Under the pieces are notes generated by a model that was not told the origin of the DNA, did no database searches, and was given only the letters and a program-made list of their open reading frames with translations. A stretch of 64,000 nt of DNA from Luteolibacter pohnpeiensis (GTDB lineage: Bacteria > Verrucomicrobiota > Verrucomicrobiia > Verrucomicrobiales > Akkermansiaceae): positions 20,545 through 84,544 of the forward strand of contig NZ_JAENIJ010000002.1 in NCBI RefSeq assembly GCF_016595435.1, in the 5' to 3' direction. The position numbers and the translations under genes were made by a program. Shown here piece after piece: positions 43,819 through 52,929 of the stretch; position 1 is the first letter of the stretch; the number at the start of each line of letters is the position of its first letter.

Positions 43819-44956
43819 TTGGTGAAATCGCTAGAATGGAATTATGACCACCCATCCCGTGGGAAAGTTTGATCACAGGTGAGTTGGCATCGATTGCATG
43901 CGTCGGCAATGTAAATCCCGCCGGTTCACTCAGACCTTCGCGGTTCGGCGGCAATTTACCATCTTGCAAAAAGCGGGTCAGCACCACGGTTTCCAAAAGC
44001 CCGCTCGCACCAATCGTATGACCAAGATATGGCTTCAATGGGTGCAGCGTCACTTTTCCCACTTGCGACAGGCGGCGAAACATTTCTGGCTCCGCCCGTC
44101 CCTGAACCGAGGTGCCTGTAGCATGTGGACAAATGGCATGACTGGTTCCGACCGCTCTTAATGCATGCTTAATCAACTCGCCGGTGCGACCGCCGTCCGA
44201 CGGTATACCGAGAGGATCGACCCCATCGGAATTCGAACTGTAGTATAATAAGCGCGGGTCCGCATTTGCCTTATGACCTATTGCCATGGCAGCAGCGCCT
44301 TCACTTGGGATGAATCCAGACGTTTGCGGATGATAAGGATCCAGCTGAAACTGCTTCGCCAATAATCCTGATCCCGCATAGCTATCCAAAAGCACCGGGA
44401 CCAAAGGCAAATCCACCGCGACCACCAAAGCACGCGGAGCCATGCCGCTGCGGACCATCATCATTGCCATCCCGAGTGCGTCCAATCCGGCAGCACAACC
44501 ACTGGCGGTGACTTGATTCGGCCCATAGATTCCCAATTCGATACTAATCGCGCTGCAGGATTCGCTATGAATCGTATTACTCGCCGCCATCAACTTAAAT
44601 GGCCGGCGGCCTGGCCACGAATTGAGCCAACCGGCTGCATTCCCGCGACTCGTTCCTACAATCAAAGCAGATTCACTCAATTCATCCGCAGACCAGCCAG
44701 CTGCCGCAACCGCCTGACGCGCGACATGCAAAGCCGCCATGGTCACCGGACTCCACTTCCGGTTGGTTAGAACACCGCGCTGTGAAATCCATGCTCCAGG
44801 CAACGCCGCATGCGGACTCTCCATTCCGAGCAACTCGCCCAACGGACGAAACGGCGACACTTTTGATAGAACCGCCGCATGATGATCTTCGACACTTTCC
44901 CCTAATGCGGAAAGCGCACCCATGCCTGCGATGAAAATTGGCGAATCGATGGCCAC
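43769..44956 (-). CDS. Beta-ketoacyl synthase family protein
   Basis: A 395-residue thiolase-fold condensing enzyme. The nucleophile C154 is in TASGCAAGLDALG, with H278 in CPHATGTSVQG and H313 in YLGHTIGASG, so the Cys-His-His triad of KAS I/II is complete. The protein is more divergent than housekeeping FabF and has no acyl-carrier or FabG gene beside it, so a specialised pathway (aryl polyene-type or another lipid) is possible. Its 3' end overlaps the YkuD-HAD gene by 50 bp in another frame, suggesting co-expression. Confidence 0.88.
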   Translation of the reverse strand: MAIDSPIFIAGMGALSALGESVEDHHAAVLSKVSPFRPLGELLGMESPHAALPGAWISQRGVLTNRKWSPVTMAALHVARQAVAAAGWSADELSESALIVGTSRGNAAGWLNSWPGRRPFKLMAASNTIHSESCSAISIELGIYGPNQVTASGCAAGLDALGMAMMMVRSGMAPRALVVAVDLPLVPVLLDSYAGSGLLAKQFQLDPYHPQTSGFIPSEGAAAMAIGHKANADPRLLYYSSNSDGVDPLGIPSDGGRTGELIKHALRAVGTSHAICPHATGTSVQGRAEPEMFRRLSQVGKVTLHPLKPYLGHTIGASGLLETVVLTRFLQDGKLPPNREGLSEPAGFTLPTHAIDANSPVIKLSHGMGGHNSILAISPNDESDPARSINRSATP

Positions 44957-45095
44957 GGACTAACAAGCAGAAATCAGCCCGCAATACTAAACTCCTGCAC
45001 AATTCCCCCAGCACTTGCAAAATCCTTGGCGAACTCGCGGAACGGCCCCATCGTTCGGCTCCGGTAAGCTCACTGCCAAAGCCGGTTTTTCACTC

Positions 45096-45932
45096 ATGAA
45101 TACGGTCCTTGAAACCATTGATGGCGGCACCCGTTACCTGGAAAAGCGAGGTATCGAAGATGCCCGTCGAAATATGCAAATGCTGGTCGCTCATCAATTG
45201 GGCTGCACCCGAATGGACCTTTATCTTCAATTCGATCGCCCGATGGTGGAAGCCGATCTTGCTCCACTGCGTGATGTTTTGAAAAAACGCGGCGAGGGCG
45301 TGCCCATCCAGCATTTGCTGGGCACCGTCTATTTTCACAACCGGGAATTCAAAACCGATGCCAGAGCATTGATCCCCCGGCCGGAAACGGAAGAACTTGC
45401 CGAACTCATCCTTTCCCTTACCCCCACCTCCGCGCAATCCGTGCTCGATATGGGCTGCGGCTCCGGCGTTCTCGGCCTCACCCTGGCGGGAGAGCGACCC
45501 GAATGGCAGCTCACTCTCGCTGACGTTTCGCCCGATGCACTGGCGCTAACATCGGAAAATGCGATCGCCCTTGAAATTCAGAATTACAACGCGATCCACT
45601 CGGATTTGTTTACCGCGGTTTCTGGAACTTTCGATGGCATTGCCGCCAACCTTCCCTACGTCCCGGAGGCGGATCGTGCCAGCCTGAGTAAGGAAGTCAC
45701 CTACGATCCGGACCTCGCTTTATTTAGTGGCGAGGACGGATTGGATCTCATCCGCCGTTTCATCCCGGAGGCATTTGCCCGATTGAATCCGGGTGGCTGG
45801 ATTGCTCTGGAAATCGGCCACGATCAGGCTTCACAGGTCAGCAGGATTCTCGCAGACTCCGGCTTCACCCGCATTGAAGTCCGGAACGATCTTTCCGGTA
45901 TCCCCCGCTTCCCCATCGCCTATCGCGATTGA
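45096..45932 (+). CDS. prmC: Peptide chain release factor N5-glutamine methyltransferase PrmC
   Basis: PrmC methylates the GGQ glutamine of release factors. The 278-residue protein has an N-terminal helical domain (about 1-80), the linker RPETEELAEL, SAM motif I LDMGCGSGVLGL (116-127) and the active-site N185-L-P-Y188 in place of the canonical NPPY, followed by the usual DPDLALFSGEDGLDLIRRF. The Leu replacement occurs in some bacterial homologues. I chose the ATG at 45096; the longer in-frame start at 45015 adds 27 residues outside the family. It is 26 bp upstream of murA. Confidence 0.92.
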   Translation: MNTVLETIDGGTRYLEKRGIEDARRNMQMLVAHQLGCTRMDLYLQFDRPMVEADLAPLRDVLKKRGEGVPIQHLLGTVYFHNREFKTDARALIPRPETEELAELILSLTPTSAQSVLDMGCGSGVLGLTLAGERPEWQLTLADVSPDALALTSENAIALEIQNYNAIHSDLFTAVSGTFDGIAANLPYVPEADRASLSKEVTYDPDLALFSGEDGLDLIRRFIPEAFARLNPGGWIALEIGHDQASQVSRILADSGFTRIEVRNDLSGIPRFPIAYRD

Positions 45933-45958
45933 ACTTTCAAATCTAACGCCTTCATTCC

Positions 45959-47227
45959 ATGGACAAACTCGTTGTGCACGGCGGCTCACCACTCAGGGGT
46001 TCCGTTAACATTTCCGGATCAAAAAACGCATCGCTGCCCATCCTGGCGGCGGCGATTTTAAGCGGTGAGGATTGCATCATCCGCCGCGTTCCCGACGTTT
46101 CGGATACCAATTACATGATCCAGATTCTCAGCGCGCTTGGTGCTGATGTGGAACGCTCATCCGGAACCGTGCGGATCACCTGCGCGGATATTTCCGACGA
46201 AGCCCCCTACGAATTGGTCCGCCGCATGCGCGCATCCATTTGCGTCATGGGCCCGCTGCTCGCCCGCAAAGGCCGGGCAGTCGTTTCACTTCCCGGCGGA
46301 TGCGTCATCGGCGATCGCCCGGTGGACCTCCACCTGCGTGGACTGGAAGCGCTGGGTGCGAAGGTTGAATTCGAGGGAGGGAATATCATTCTCACCGCGC
46401 CGGACGGATTGCGCGGAGCGGAAATCGATCTCCGCGGTAGCAACGGACCGACGGTTCTCGGCACCGACAACGTGATGATGGCTGCAACCTTGGCCGAAGG
46501 CATCACGGTAATCGAATCCGCTGCGGCTGAACCTGAAGTGCTGGACTTGGCGAATTTCCTCAACGCGATGGGCGCGAAAATCGAAGGTGCCGGAACCCGT
46601 CGCATCACGATTGAGGGCGTGAAGGAATTGCGCGGTGTCGAGCACACCGTCATCCCGGACCGCATCGAAGCCGGGACCTTTATGGCCGCCGCCGCACTCG
46701 CTGGCGAAGGAGTCACCCTCAATCGCATTTGCCGCGAACACCTCAAGGCCATCACCGAGCAAATCATCAAGTCGGGCCACCGCGTGGAGTTCAATGCCGA
46801 GGGAGATTCGTGCACCGTTTACCGAGGAGAAGAACTTCGCGGCTGCGAGATTTCAACATCGCCCTATCCGGGTTACCCGACCGACATGCAGGCCCAAATG
46901 ACGGCGCTGTTGGTGACGACTCCGGGCATCAGCCTGATCAAGGACACCATTTTCCCGCAGCGATTCATGCACTGCTCCGAGCTGAAGCGGATGGGAGCCG
47001 ACATCAAGGTCGACAACGGCACCGCCATCATTCGCGGAGTGGAAAAACTCTCCGCCGCCCCGGTCATGGCGTCCGATTTACGCGCCTCCGCCGCACTGGT
47101 CCTCGCCGCCCTCACCGCCAAAGGCAGCACGGAAATCAGCCGACTCTATCACATCGATCGCGGCTACGAACACATCGATGAAAAACTCCTCACGCTCGGC
47201 GCAGCGGTTGAGCGGGTGAAGGGGTGA
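45959..47227 (+). CDS. murA: UDP-N-acetylglucosamine 1-carboxyvinyltransferase MurA
   Basis: MurA transfers enolpyruvate to UDP-GlcNAc, the first committed step of peptidoglycan synthesis in the cytoplasm. The 422-residue protein begins with LRGSVNISGSKNASLPI, has the catalytic C115 in LPGGCVIGDRPVDLH (the fosfomycin-sensitive form with Cys, not Asp), and the later SPYPGYPTDMQAQ and DLRASAALVLAAL blocks. Length and motifs are typical. It is followed by an array of GC-rich hairpin repeats. Confidence 0.97.
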   Translation: MDKLVVHGGSPLRGSVNISGSKNASLPILAAAILSGEDCIIRRVPDVSDTNYMIQILSALGADVERSSGTVRITCADISDEAPYELVRRMRASICVMGPLLARKGRAVVSLPGGCVIGDRPVDLHLRGLEALGAKVEFEGGNIILTAPDGLRGAEIDLRGSNGPTVLGTDNVMMAATLAEGITVIESAAAEPEVLDLANFLNAMGAKIEGAGTRRITIEGVKELRGVEHTVIPDRIEAGTFMAAAALAGEGVTLNRICREHLKAITEQIIKSGHRVEFNAEGDSCTVYRGEELRGCEISTSPYPGYPTDMQAQMTALLVTTPGISLIKDTIFPQRFMHCSELKRMGADIKVDNGTAIIRGVEKLSAAPVMASDLRASAALVLAALTAKGSTEISRLYHIDRGYEHIDEKLLTLGAAVERVKG

Positions 47228-47247
47228 GAATGGGCTCTACGGGGAGA

Positions 47248-47288
47248 ACACGCGCCCTCGCGTGTCGGTCCCGGCGCCCTCGCCGGGA
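47248..47288. repeat. Pair of palindromic hairpins after murA
   Basis: Two short perfect hairpins with the same CCCT loop lie side by side: ACACGCG/CGCGTGT (47248-47265) and TCCCGGCG/CGCCGGGA (47269-47288). The first stem is the same as in the direct repeats that follow. They start 20 bp past the murA stop and may aid termination or mRNA stability, or be REP-like elements. Confidence 0.75.
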
Positions 47289-47302
47289 TCCTTCGCGGGA
47301 AA

Positions 47303-47407
47303 AACTTTGGTGCTGGGTTACGATTAAGTCGGCAAGCAGGGACAGTGGAGCTCATCTGGCGGCGAGGCGCCGCCAGCAACACGCGAGGGCGCGTGTGCTC
47401 CCCAAGA
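47303..47407. repeat. ~105-bp direct repeat, copy 1
   Basis: This copy matches 47419-47524 at about 92 percent by eye. It includes two hairpins: TGGCGGC/GCCGCCA and ACACGCG/CGCGTGT. No frame within it looks coding. Confidence 0.85.
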
Positions 47408-47418
47408 TCTAACAAATG

Positions 47419-47524
47419 AACTTCGGTGCTGGATTACGATTGAGTCGGCAAACTGGGACAGCGGAGCTCATCTGGCGGCGAGGCGCCGCCAGCAACACGC
47501 GGGGGCGCGTGTGCTCCCCCAAGA
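47419..47524. repeat. ~105-bp direct repeat, copy 2
   Basis: Second copy of the repeat at 47303, 11 bp after copy 1, with about seven substitutions and one inserted C. It keeps both stems without mismatch in the arms, which suggests selection on structure or recent duplication. It ends 17 bp before the purF stop. Confidence 0.85.
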
Positions 47525-47541
47525 AATGGGATCTGATCCGA

Positions 47542-49467
47542 CTACAATGGCAGATCGTAGCTACGCCCACTCACGCCTTCATGCCAGCGAATGTAGGCGG
47601 CATTCACCATCGAGAAACCACCGGCAGTTGGGTAATTTCCGGTGAAATACCAATCCCCGCTCGGCCCTTTGATGGAAGCGCGAAGGTTTTCGATGCTTTG
47701 GAAAATCACCTCCACTTCGCCGTCCCACTCGATTTTTTCGGGGTAGACCATGCGGCTGATCTCTGCGGAAATTTCCTCATCCGTGAACGCATCATAGATG
47801 GCGCAAACACGGTTGGTGCGCTCAGCGGCCGGCTTTTGCAATTCTGCCCGACAATCTTCATAAACCTGATCAAGCAAGGCATGTCGGCCCGCACGACGAT
47901 GCAGCGCAACGGCGGCTTGGAAGGCGATGAACTTGCCGAGCTCAGACATATCAATGCCGTAGCAATCGGGATAACGAATTTGTGGTGCGGTTGAGCAAAC
48001 GACGATCTTCGAAGGCTTGGTGCGGGCGAGGATCTTCAGGATCGACTTCTTCAGGGTGGTGCCACGAACGATCGAATCGTCCAGCGCCACGAGATAATCA
48101 CCGGGTTTCACCACGCCATAAGTGATGTCGTAAACGTGGGACACCAATTGATCGCGACCTTTTTCCTGCGAGATGAAAGTGCGTAACTTGATGTCTTTGT
48201 GCGCGACCTTTTCTCCACAGGGCCAGTTTCTCAAAATGAGATCATCGACCAAATCTGGGGTGAGATTCCCTTCTTCGACGGCTTTCAAAATCGATGCCCG
48301 GACTTCCTGGCGACGATAAAGCCGGAGACCATCCATCAACCCATGATAGGCCGTTTCCGCCGTATTCGGAATGAACGAAAATACGGTTTTGTCGAATGCC
48401 CCGTTGATGGATGCGACGACTTGGGAAACCAGCGCCGCGCCCATGGCTTTGCGCTCGCGATAGATTTGCGGATCGTTGCCGCGGGAGAAATAGATCTTCT
48501 CGAACGAGCACGGAGTGTATTTTTGCGGTGGAGCAAATACCGCATCCGAAATCGTCCCATCTGATTTGATCGTGATGATCGAGCCGGGATCGACTGCTTT
48601 GACTTGATCCACTTCCGCTTCGAAAACGGTCATCAAGGGCACCCGCTCGGAAGCAAACGCCACCACCTCGTCGGTGATCAGCATGTGGCATGGCCGGATG
48701 CCACGTGGATCGCGCATAACAAACATGTCGCCATTCCCGACAGCGCCACAGATGGTGTAACCCCCATCCCAAGCGGAGGCGGATTCCGCAACCAATCGCG
48801 CAACATCGAGAGCCTCGGAAATTTTCGGCGGCATCTGATCACCGGGAACTCCGGCATCGCGCAGTTGGCGATAAAGATCGGTGTGATGCTCATCCAAATG
48901 GTAGCCGATTTCCTCCAGCACCGTCTGCGTATCGGTGCCGAAAACCGGGTGCTGACCGCGCTCGATCAACACCTGGTTGAGCGCAGCGGCATTGGTCATG
49001 TTGAAATTTCCCATCACCATCAGGGTCCGCGTCGGCCAGTTGCTGCGGCGCAAATAAGGATGGCAGGAACCTTCATCGAACTCACCGGAAGTGCCGTAGC
49101 GCAGGTGACCCAGCAGGATTTCCCCGCCGAAATCGAAATTCTTCTTCACGCTGCTCGGATCATTCTGATCCATGATTCCCTTGCGGGCCATCTTGGAGAA
49201 GCTCTTGATTTCCTTGCGGAAAATCTGTGCCAACGCGTCTTTTTCAATGCCCCGGCGGCGATGCACATAAGGCTGGCCGATGGGCATGTCCAATTTCACG
49301 CAACCGATACCGGTGCCATCCTGGCCACGGTTGTGCTGCTTTTCCATCAACAGGAAAAGCTTGTTGAGACCCCATAGGCAGGTCCCATAACGGTCATAAT
49401 AATACGCCAGGGGTTTGCGGAGTCGCACAGCGGCGATTCCGCACTCGTGTTTCAGGAAATCGCTCAT
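47542..49467 (-). CDS. purF: Amidophosphoribosyltransferase PurF (long, Bacteroidetes-type)
   Basis: PurF makes phosphoribosylamine from PRPP and glutamine, the first step of purine synthesis. The N-terminal class II glutaminase has its nucleophile Cys at residue 9 (KHECGIAAV), RGQDGTGI and HLRYGTSG; the phosphoribosyltransferase domain has the PRPP-binding loop VALDDSIVRGTT. At 641 residues it is longer than the ~500-residue E. coli enzyme and resembles the ~630-residue type of Bacteroidetes, with an eight-residue leader ahead of the Cys that would have to be removed. It is 19 bp downstream of purM. Confidence 0.95.
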   Translation of the reverse strand: MSDFLKHECGIAAVRLRKPLAYYYDRYGTCLWGLNKLFLLMEKQHNRGQDGTGIGCVKLDMPIGQPYVHRRRGIEKDALAQIFRKEIKSFSKMARKGIMDQNDPSSVKKNFDFGGEILLGHLRYGTSGEFDEGSCHPYLRRSNWPTRTLMVMGNFNMTNAAALNQVLIERGQHPVFGTDTQTVLEEIGYHLDEHHTDLYRQLRDAGVPGDQMPPKISEALDVARLVAESASAWDGGYTICGAVGNGDMFVMRDPRGIRPCHMLITDEVVAFASERVPLMTVFEAEVDQVKAVDPGSIITIKSDGTISDAVFAPPQKYTPCSFEKIYFSRGNDPQIYRERKAMGAALVSQVVASINGAFDKTVFSFIPNTAETAYHGLMDGLRLYRRQEVRASILKAVEEGNLTPDLVDDLILRNWPCGEKVAHKDIKLRTFISQEKGRDQLVSHVYDITYGVVKPGDYLVALDDSIVRGTTLKKSILKILARTKPSKIVVCSTAPQIRYPDCYGIDMSELGKFIAFQAAVALHRRAGRHALLDQVYEDCRAELQKPAAERTNRVCAIYDAFTDEEISAEISRMVYPEKIEWDGEVEVIFQSIENLRASIKGPSGDWYFTGNYPTAGGFSMVNAAYIRWHEGVSGRSYDLPL

Positions 49468-49486
49468 CGTTCGGAAATTCGATCAA

Positions 49487-50482
49487 TCATTCGCCGGATA
49501 CGCGCACTCGGACGCCTTCCTGAGGAACCATGCGCCCGATTATCACGCCGCCTTCCCCTGCCGTCAAACTGGCTTGCACATCTTTTTCCGCAACAATCGC
49601 CACCCAGCCGATGCCCATGTTGAATGTGTGGAATCGATCTTCCGAATCCACGTGTGCCAACAGCTTCTCGATGCCAGGAAGATCCCACTTTGGAATTTCC
49701 AAATCCGCACCCATTCCGCGGAACAGGCGCTCCAAATTCTCCGGAAGACCGCCGCCAGTGATGTGCGACATGGCCTTCGGTTTGACGCCGGATTTTTTCA
49801 GGTCCGTCGTCACGTCATGATAAAGTCGGGTCGGCTTCAACCAAGCAGCCAGTTCCTCCTCAGTCACCTCGCCCGGATGCTCCGCCAATACGCGCCGCAC
49901 CAGCGACCAGCCATTGGCGTGAATGCTGTCCGACGGATAGCCGATCAGCACATCGCCGACTTCCACCGTGGTCGGATCGACCAAATCAGATTTCTCCGCG
50001 CAACCGATGCAAAAGCCGGAAAGCTCGATGATGCCCTCCGGCACGATGCCTGGCATTTCCGCCGTTTCGCCACCGGCGAGGATGCAATTGCAGGCTTCCA
50101 AATAGTCCGCCATGCCGGCGATCAAGCGAGTGATCCGATCCTCGTCCAGCGCGGCGATGCCGATGTAGTCGAGGAAAAGCAGCGCATCGCCGCCCGTAGT
50201 GAGAATGTCATTCACACTCATCGCCACCAGGTCCTTGCCTGCGGTTTCCAGCAAATCGTGTTCGAGCAGCAGCTCCAGCTTGGTGCCGACGCCGTCGCAA
50301 CCGGTCATGATGACAGGTTCCTTGTAGCTGCTCAAATCGTAGCACGCAGCGAAGAGCCCGAAGGCACCCCACAGTTTGCGCGATTGCTGGGTTCGACGCA
50401 CGTGCGTCCCGATATCGCCTACCAGAGCAGCCGCTTTACGCGTATCCACTCCAGCCTGTTGGTAAGTTAGCTTGCCCGCCAT
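49487..50482 (-). CDS. purM: Phosphoribosylformylglycinamidine cyclo-ligase PurM
   Basis: PurM (AIR synthetase) closes the imidazole ring using ATP. The 331-residue protein begins LTYQQAGVDTRKAAALV, has GCDGVGTKLELLLEHD, MSVNDILTTGGDALLFLDYI, LAGGETAEMPGIV and GDVLIGYPSDSIHANGWSL, and ends with the MGIGWVAIV block. The ATG at 50482 gives a standard start; an in-frame start at 50524 adds 14 residues. It forms an operon with purF. Confidence 0.96.
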   Translation of the reverse strand: MAGKLTYQQAGVDTRKAAALVGDIGTHVRRTQQSRKLWGAFGLFAACYDLSSYKEPVIMTGCDGVGTKLELLLEHDLLETAGKDLVAMSVNDILTTGGDALLFLDYIGIAALDEDRITRLIAGMADYLEACNCILAGGETAEMPGIVPEGIIELSGFCIGCAEKSDLVDPTTVEVGDVLIGYPSDSIHANGWSLVRRVLAEHPGEVTEEELAAWLKPTRLYHDVTTDLKKSGVKPKAMSHITGGGLPENLERLFRGMGADLEIPKWDLPGIEKLLAHVDSEDRFHTFNMGIGWVAIVAEKDVQASLTAGEGGVIIGRMVPQEGVRVRVSGE

Positions 50483-50921
50483 GTTGCCGTGCGGGCTTTC
50501 TACCAGCCGCCCCCCTTTCGTCACGCAGAAAAACCCCGCATCGGCGGATCGTTCGATCTTCTATCAGAAAAAATGTTCCGGAATCGTGAAATTTGGTGCC
50601 CATTGGCCTGATTCTAGATGGTGGCGGCATCACCAATTCGTTTACCCTTCTTTCGCCGCGAAAGCTCCTAACCATCACCAAACCGTCGGTCGGACTGAGG
50701 AAAACATGGATCATTTCGATGCCGCCAGCCGCCTTCCTCTGAAGGTTTTTTATCTCTCCGATCGCTCTCGCGGAACATGGGTAAAAATATTTTTTATCGC
50801 TAAGCCATTGGGCAAGAATTCAGTCCATATTTTCCGCTTCCAGAACGGCGATTCCCTTCTTGAATTCCATTGCTGAACCCAAAGGAAAAAGATAGTGAGC
50901 GATGGTTATAGCAACCTCCCC
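50483..50921. other. Divergent intergenic region with one doubtful small frame
   Basis: This 439-bp gap lies between leftward purM and the rightward PEP-CTERM gene, and should hold both promoters. It contains a 56-codon ATG frame at 50706-50876 on the plus strand, ending RFQNGDSLLEFHC. It has no clear ribosome-binding site or recognisable domain, and I do not call it a gene. No purine riboswitch-like fold was evident by eye. Confidence 0.45.
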
Positions 50922-52715
50922 ATGAAACATCATCATTGTTTTGCGAGTCGTGTAAAATCTATCAGTTCATCCAAATTCATCGGAGCCGCTTTCAGTCTAA
51001 GCACGCTCCTTTTCATCCAAGCCGCCAATGCTGCGGACATCACCTGGACCGGTGCCACCAGCGACGTGTTCAACCTCGGTACCAACTGGAGCTCCGGAAC
51101 AGTTCCAGGATCGAGCGATAATGCGCTATTGGCTGCTGGCACTGCGGTATTTAACGATGGTTCCACCATCTCCGTCGGCTATCTATCCTCCACCACCGGT
51201 AGCCTGACCATCGGTTCCGGAACGTTGAACCTGATCTCAACCAGTTCTCAACAAAACTTCGGCAACAACGGTGGAACGCTCAACATGACAGGAGGCACGC
51301 TCAACATCGCGAGCGCCTTCGTTTACCGGATCGGCGCCTCAAGCAGCACAGCTACCACCTTCACCATGTCGGGTGCATCTGCCGTGAACACGACAGGCGG
51401 CTCTTACTTTGTCATCGGAAATGGCATCTTGAACGGCGGCATGTCCGACACTGCTTCGATCAGCTCATCCGCGAGCAACTTCTATTTTGGCGACAGCGCC
51501 GGGACCGTGAATTTCACGATGTCCGGAAGCTCGAAACTCAATTCCTCGGCGGGCACTTTCGTCATTGCGAACGGAGGTTCCACCAATACCACCTTGTCAC
51601 TCACCGACTCAGCATCGATCAACGTAACAGGCGGCACATTGAAAATCGCCAGCGGCGGAAGCTCTACAGGCACTCTGACTTTGTCGGATGATAGCTATGT
51701 CAACGTCACCTCGACCAATGCCGTTATCGTTGGCGGTGGTGGTGGATCGACCGCCTCTGTCACCTTGAACGGAAACAGCTATTTCAACGCCACCAAAATC
51801 AAAATGGGCGATGCAGGAACCACTGCTTCCGGGTCCACATCATCCATCACGCTGAACGATAGTTCCACCATGACGCTTCAACAGCTGACAGTCGGGCACT
51901 ATTCCGGTGGCGGCACATCAACGGTCACCGTGAACACAGGAGCCAAGCTCACCGCAAGCAGCTACGTGACACTTGGCCGCGATGATAGCGCTACCGGCAC
52001 AGCGGTTTCCTCCTTGATCAATCTCAACGGTGGCGTTCTGGAAACCCAATATGTCCAGAATGGATCAGGAACGGGAACCCACTTGCTAACAGTCGACGGC
52101 GGAACGGTCCGAGCTCTTGCCAGCGTGGCGAATTTCTTCCCTGCAGGCATGAACGGCAGCAGTGCGATCAATACCATCACCACCCCGGTCACCATTGCTG
52201 CCGGTGGCATGACCTTTGATACCAATGGATTCAACGTTGGAATCGGCACGGTGATCGACGGCAGCGGCGGACTGAATAAGATCGGAGCCGGTGATCTTAC
52301 CATCAATTCGGCACTAACCTACACTGGTGAAACTTATGTCACCGAGGGCAGCCTCTCGGTTGGGGCGACGGGATCACTTGCCACATCGCTCATCTCAGTA
52401 GCCAGTGGGTCGATTCTGTCGTTCGATACCGGATCAGGACTTACCAATCTGACCACCATCGAGTTAGCAAGCAGCACAGCCGTTGAACTGTTCTATGATG
52501 GAGACATGACTCTCGAATCACTGACGTTGGATGGTGTCGAGGTAGATCCCGGGACTTACACCATTTCTGAACTGAACGCTCTGGGTTCATCCTCATCCAT
52601 CACCTTCACCTCGGATGCCTTCAATGCGACACTGTCGATCATCCCTGAACCGGGATGCCTGACGCTCACCGCTTTTGCCGGCATGCTCTTGCTGCGCCGT
52701 TCACGCCGCGCCTGA
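50922..52715 (+). CDS. Autotransporter-strand-type repeat protein with PEP-CTERM tail
   Basis: A 597-residue secreted protein with an N-terminal signal peptide (about 15-38, cleavage NAA-D). The opening ITWTGATSDVFNLGTNWSSGTVPGSSDNALL is the typical first unit of autotransporter-associated beta-strand proteins. Repeats of about 20-25 residues follow (TLNMTGGTLNIAS, FTMSGASAVNTTGG, LSLTDSASINVTGGTLKI, VTLNGNSYFNATKI), predicting a long beta-solenoid rich in Ser, Thr, Gly and Asn. The C-terminus is a PEP-CTERM signal (IPEP, hydrophobic helix, RRSRRA). A surface or matrix structural role is likely. I use the ATG at 50922 rather than the GTG at 50895. Confidence 0.9.
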   Translation: MKHHHCFASRVKSISSSKFIGAAFSLSTLLFIQAANAADITWTGATSDVFNLGTNWSSGTVPGSSDNALLAAGTAVFNDGSTISVGYLSSTTGSLTIGSGTLNLISTSSQQNFGNNGGTLNMTGGTLNIASAFVYRIGASSSTATTFTMSGASAVNTTGGSYFVIGNGILNGGMSDTASISSSASNFYFGDSAGTVNFTMSGSSKLNSSAGTFVIANGGSTNTTLSLTDSASINVTGGTLKIASGGSSTGTLTLSDDSYVNVTSTNAVIVGGGGGSTASVTLNGNSYFNATKIKMGDAGTTASGSTSSITLNDSSTMTLQQLTVGHYSGGGTSTVTVNTGAKLTASSYVTLGRDDSATGTAVSSLINLNGGVLETQYVQNGSGTGTHLLTVDGGTVRALASVANFFPAGMNGSSAINTITTPVTIAAGGMTFDTNGFNVGIGTVIDGSGGLNKIGAGDLTINSALTYTGETYVTEGSLSVGATGSLATSLISVASGSILSFDTGSGLTNLTTIELASSTAVELFYDGDMTLESLTLDGVEVDPGTYTISELNALGSSSSITFTSDAFNATLSIIPEPGCLTLTAFAGMLLLRRSRRA

Positions 52716-52747
52716 GAAATAAGCTAAACATCAGAAGTTAACCTTCC

Positions 52748-52783
52748 AAAACCGTCACCCAACCCGGGTGGCGGTTTTAATTT
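52748..52783 (+). terminator. Rho-independent terminator of the beta-solenoid gene
   Basis: AAAACCGTCACCC (52748-52760) pairs with GGGTGGCGGTTTT (52766-52778) with one mismatch and a five-base loop; the arm itself ends in the T tract, followed by AATTTAT. It lies 32 bp past the stop at 52715. Confidence 0.88.
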
Positions 52784-52929
52784 ATATGCATGTCATCCAC
52801 GAAAGTGACAGTCGATGGAAACACTATATATTTAAATCGCATATAACTCTATTATCATCATTAACAATCCTCACTGGATCGCAAAACGATTCTTTCCCGG
52901 CAGAATGAGAATCCCGTAACCTGTGCCAA

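Noticed and set aside
47303..47524. Direct repeats considered as a transposon or CRISPR-like array
   Set aside because: Only two units, no spacers of regular size, no cas or transposase gene, and no target-site duplication visible.
47416..47994. 192-codon plus-strand frame beginning in the direct repeat
   Set aside because: It runs antisense to purF and begins in non-coding repeat sequence; the minus-strand PurF frame has full family support.
50706..50876. 56-codon frame upstream of the PEP-CTERM beta-solenoid gene
   Set aside because: No ribosome-binding site, domain or neighbour evidence; kept only as a note on the intergenic region.
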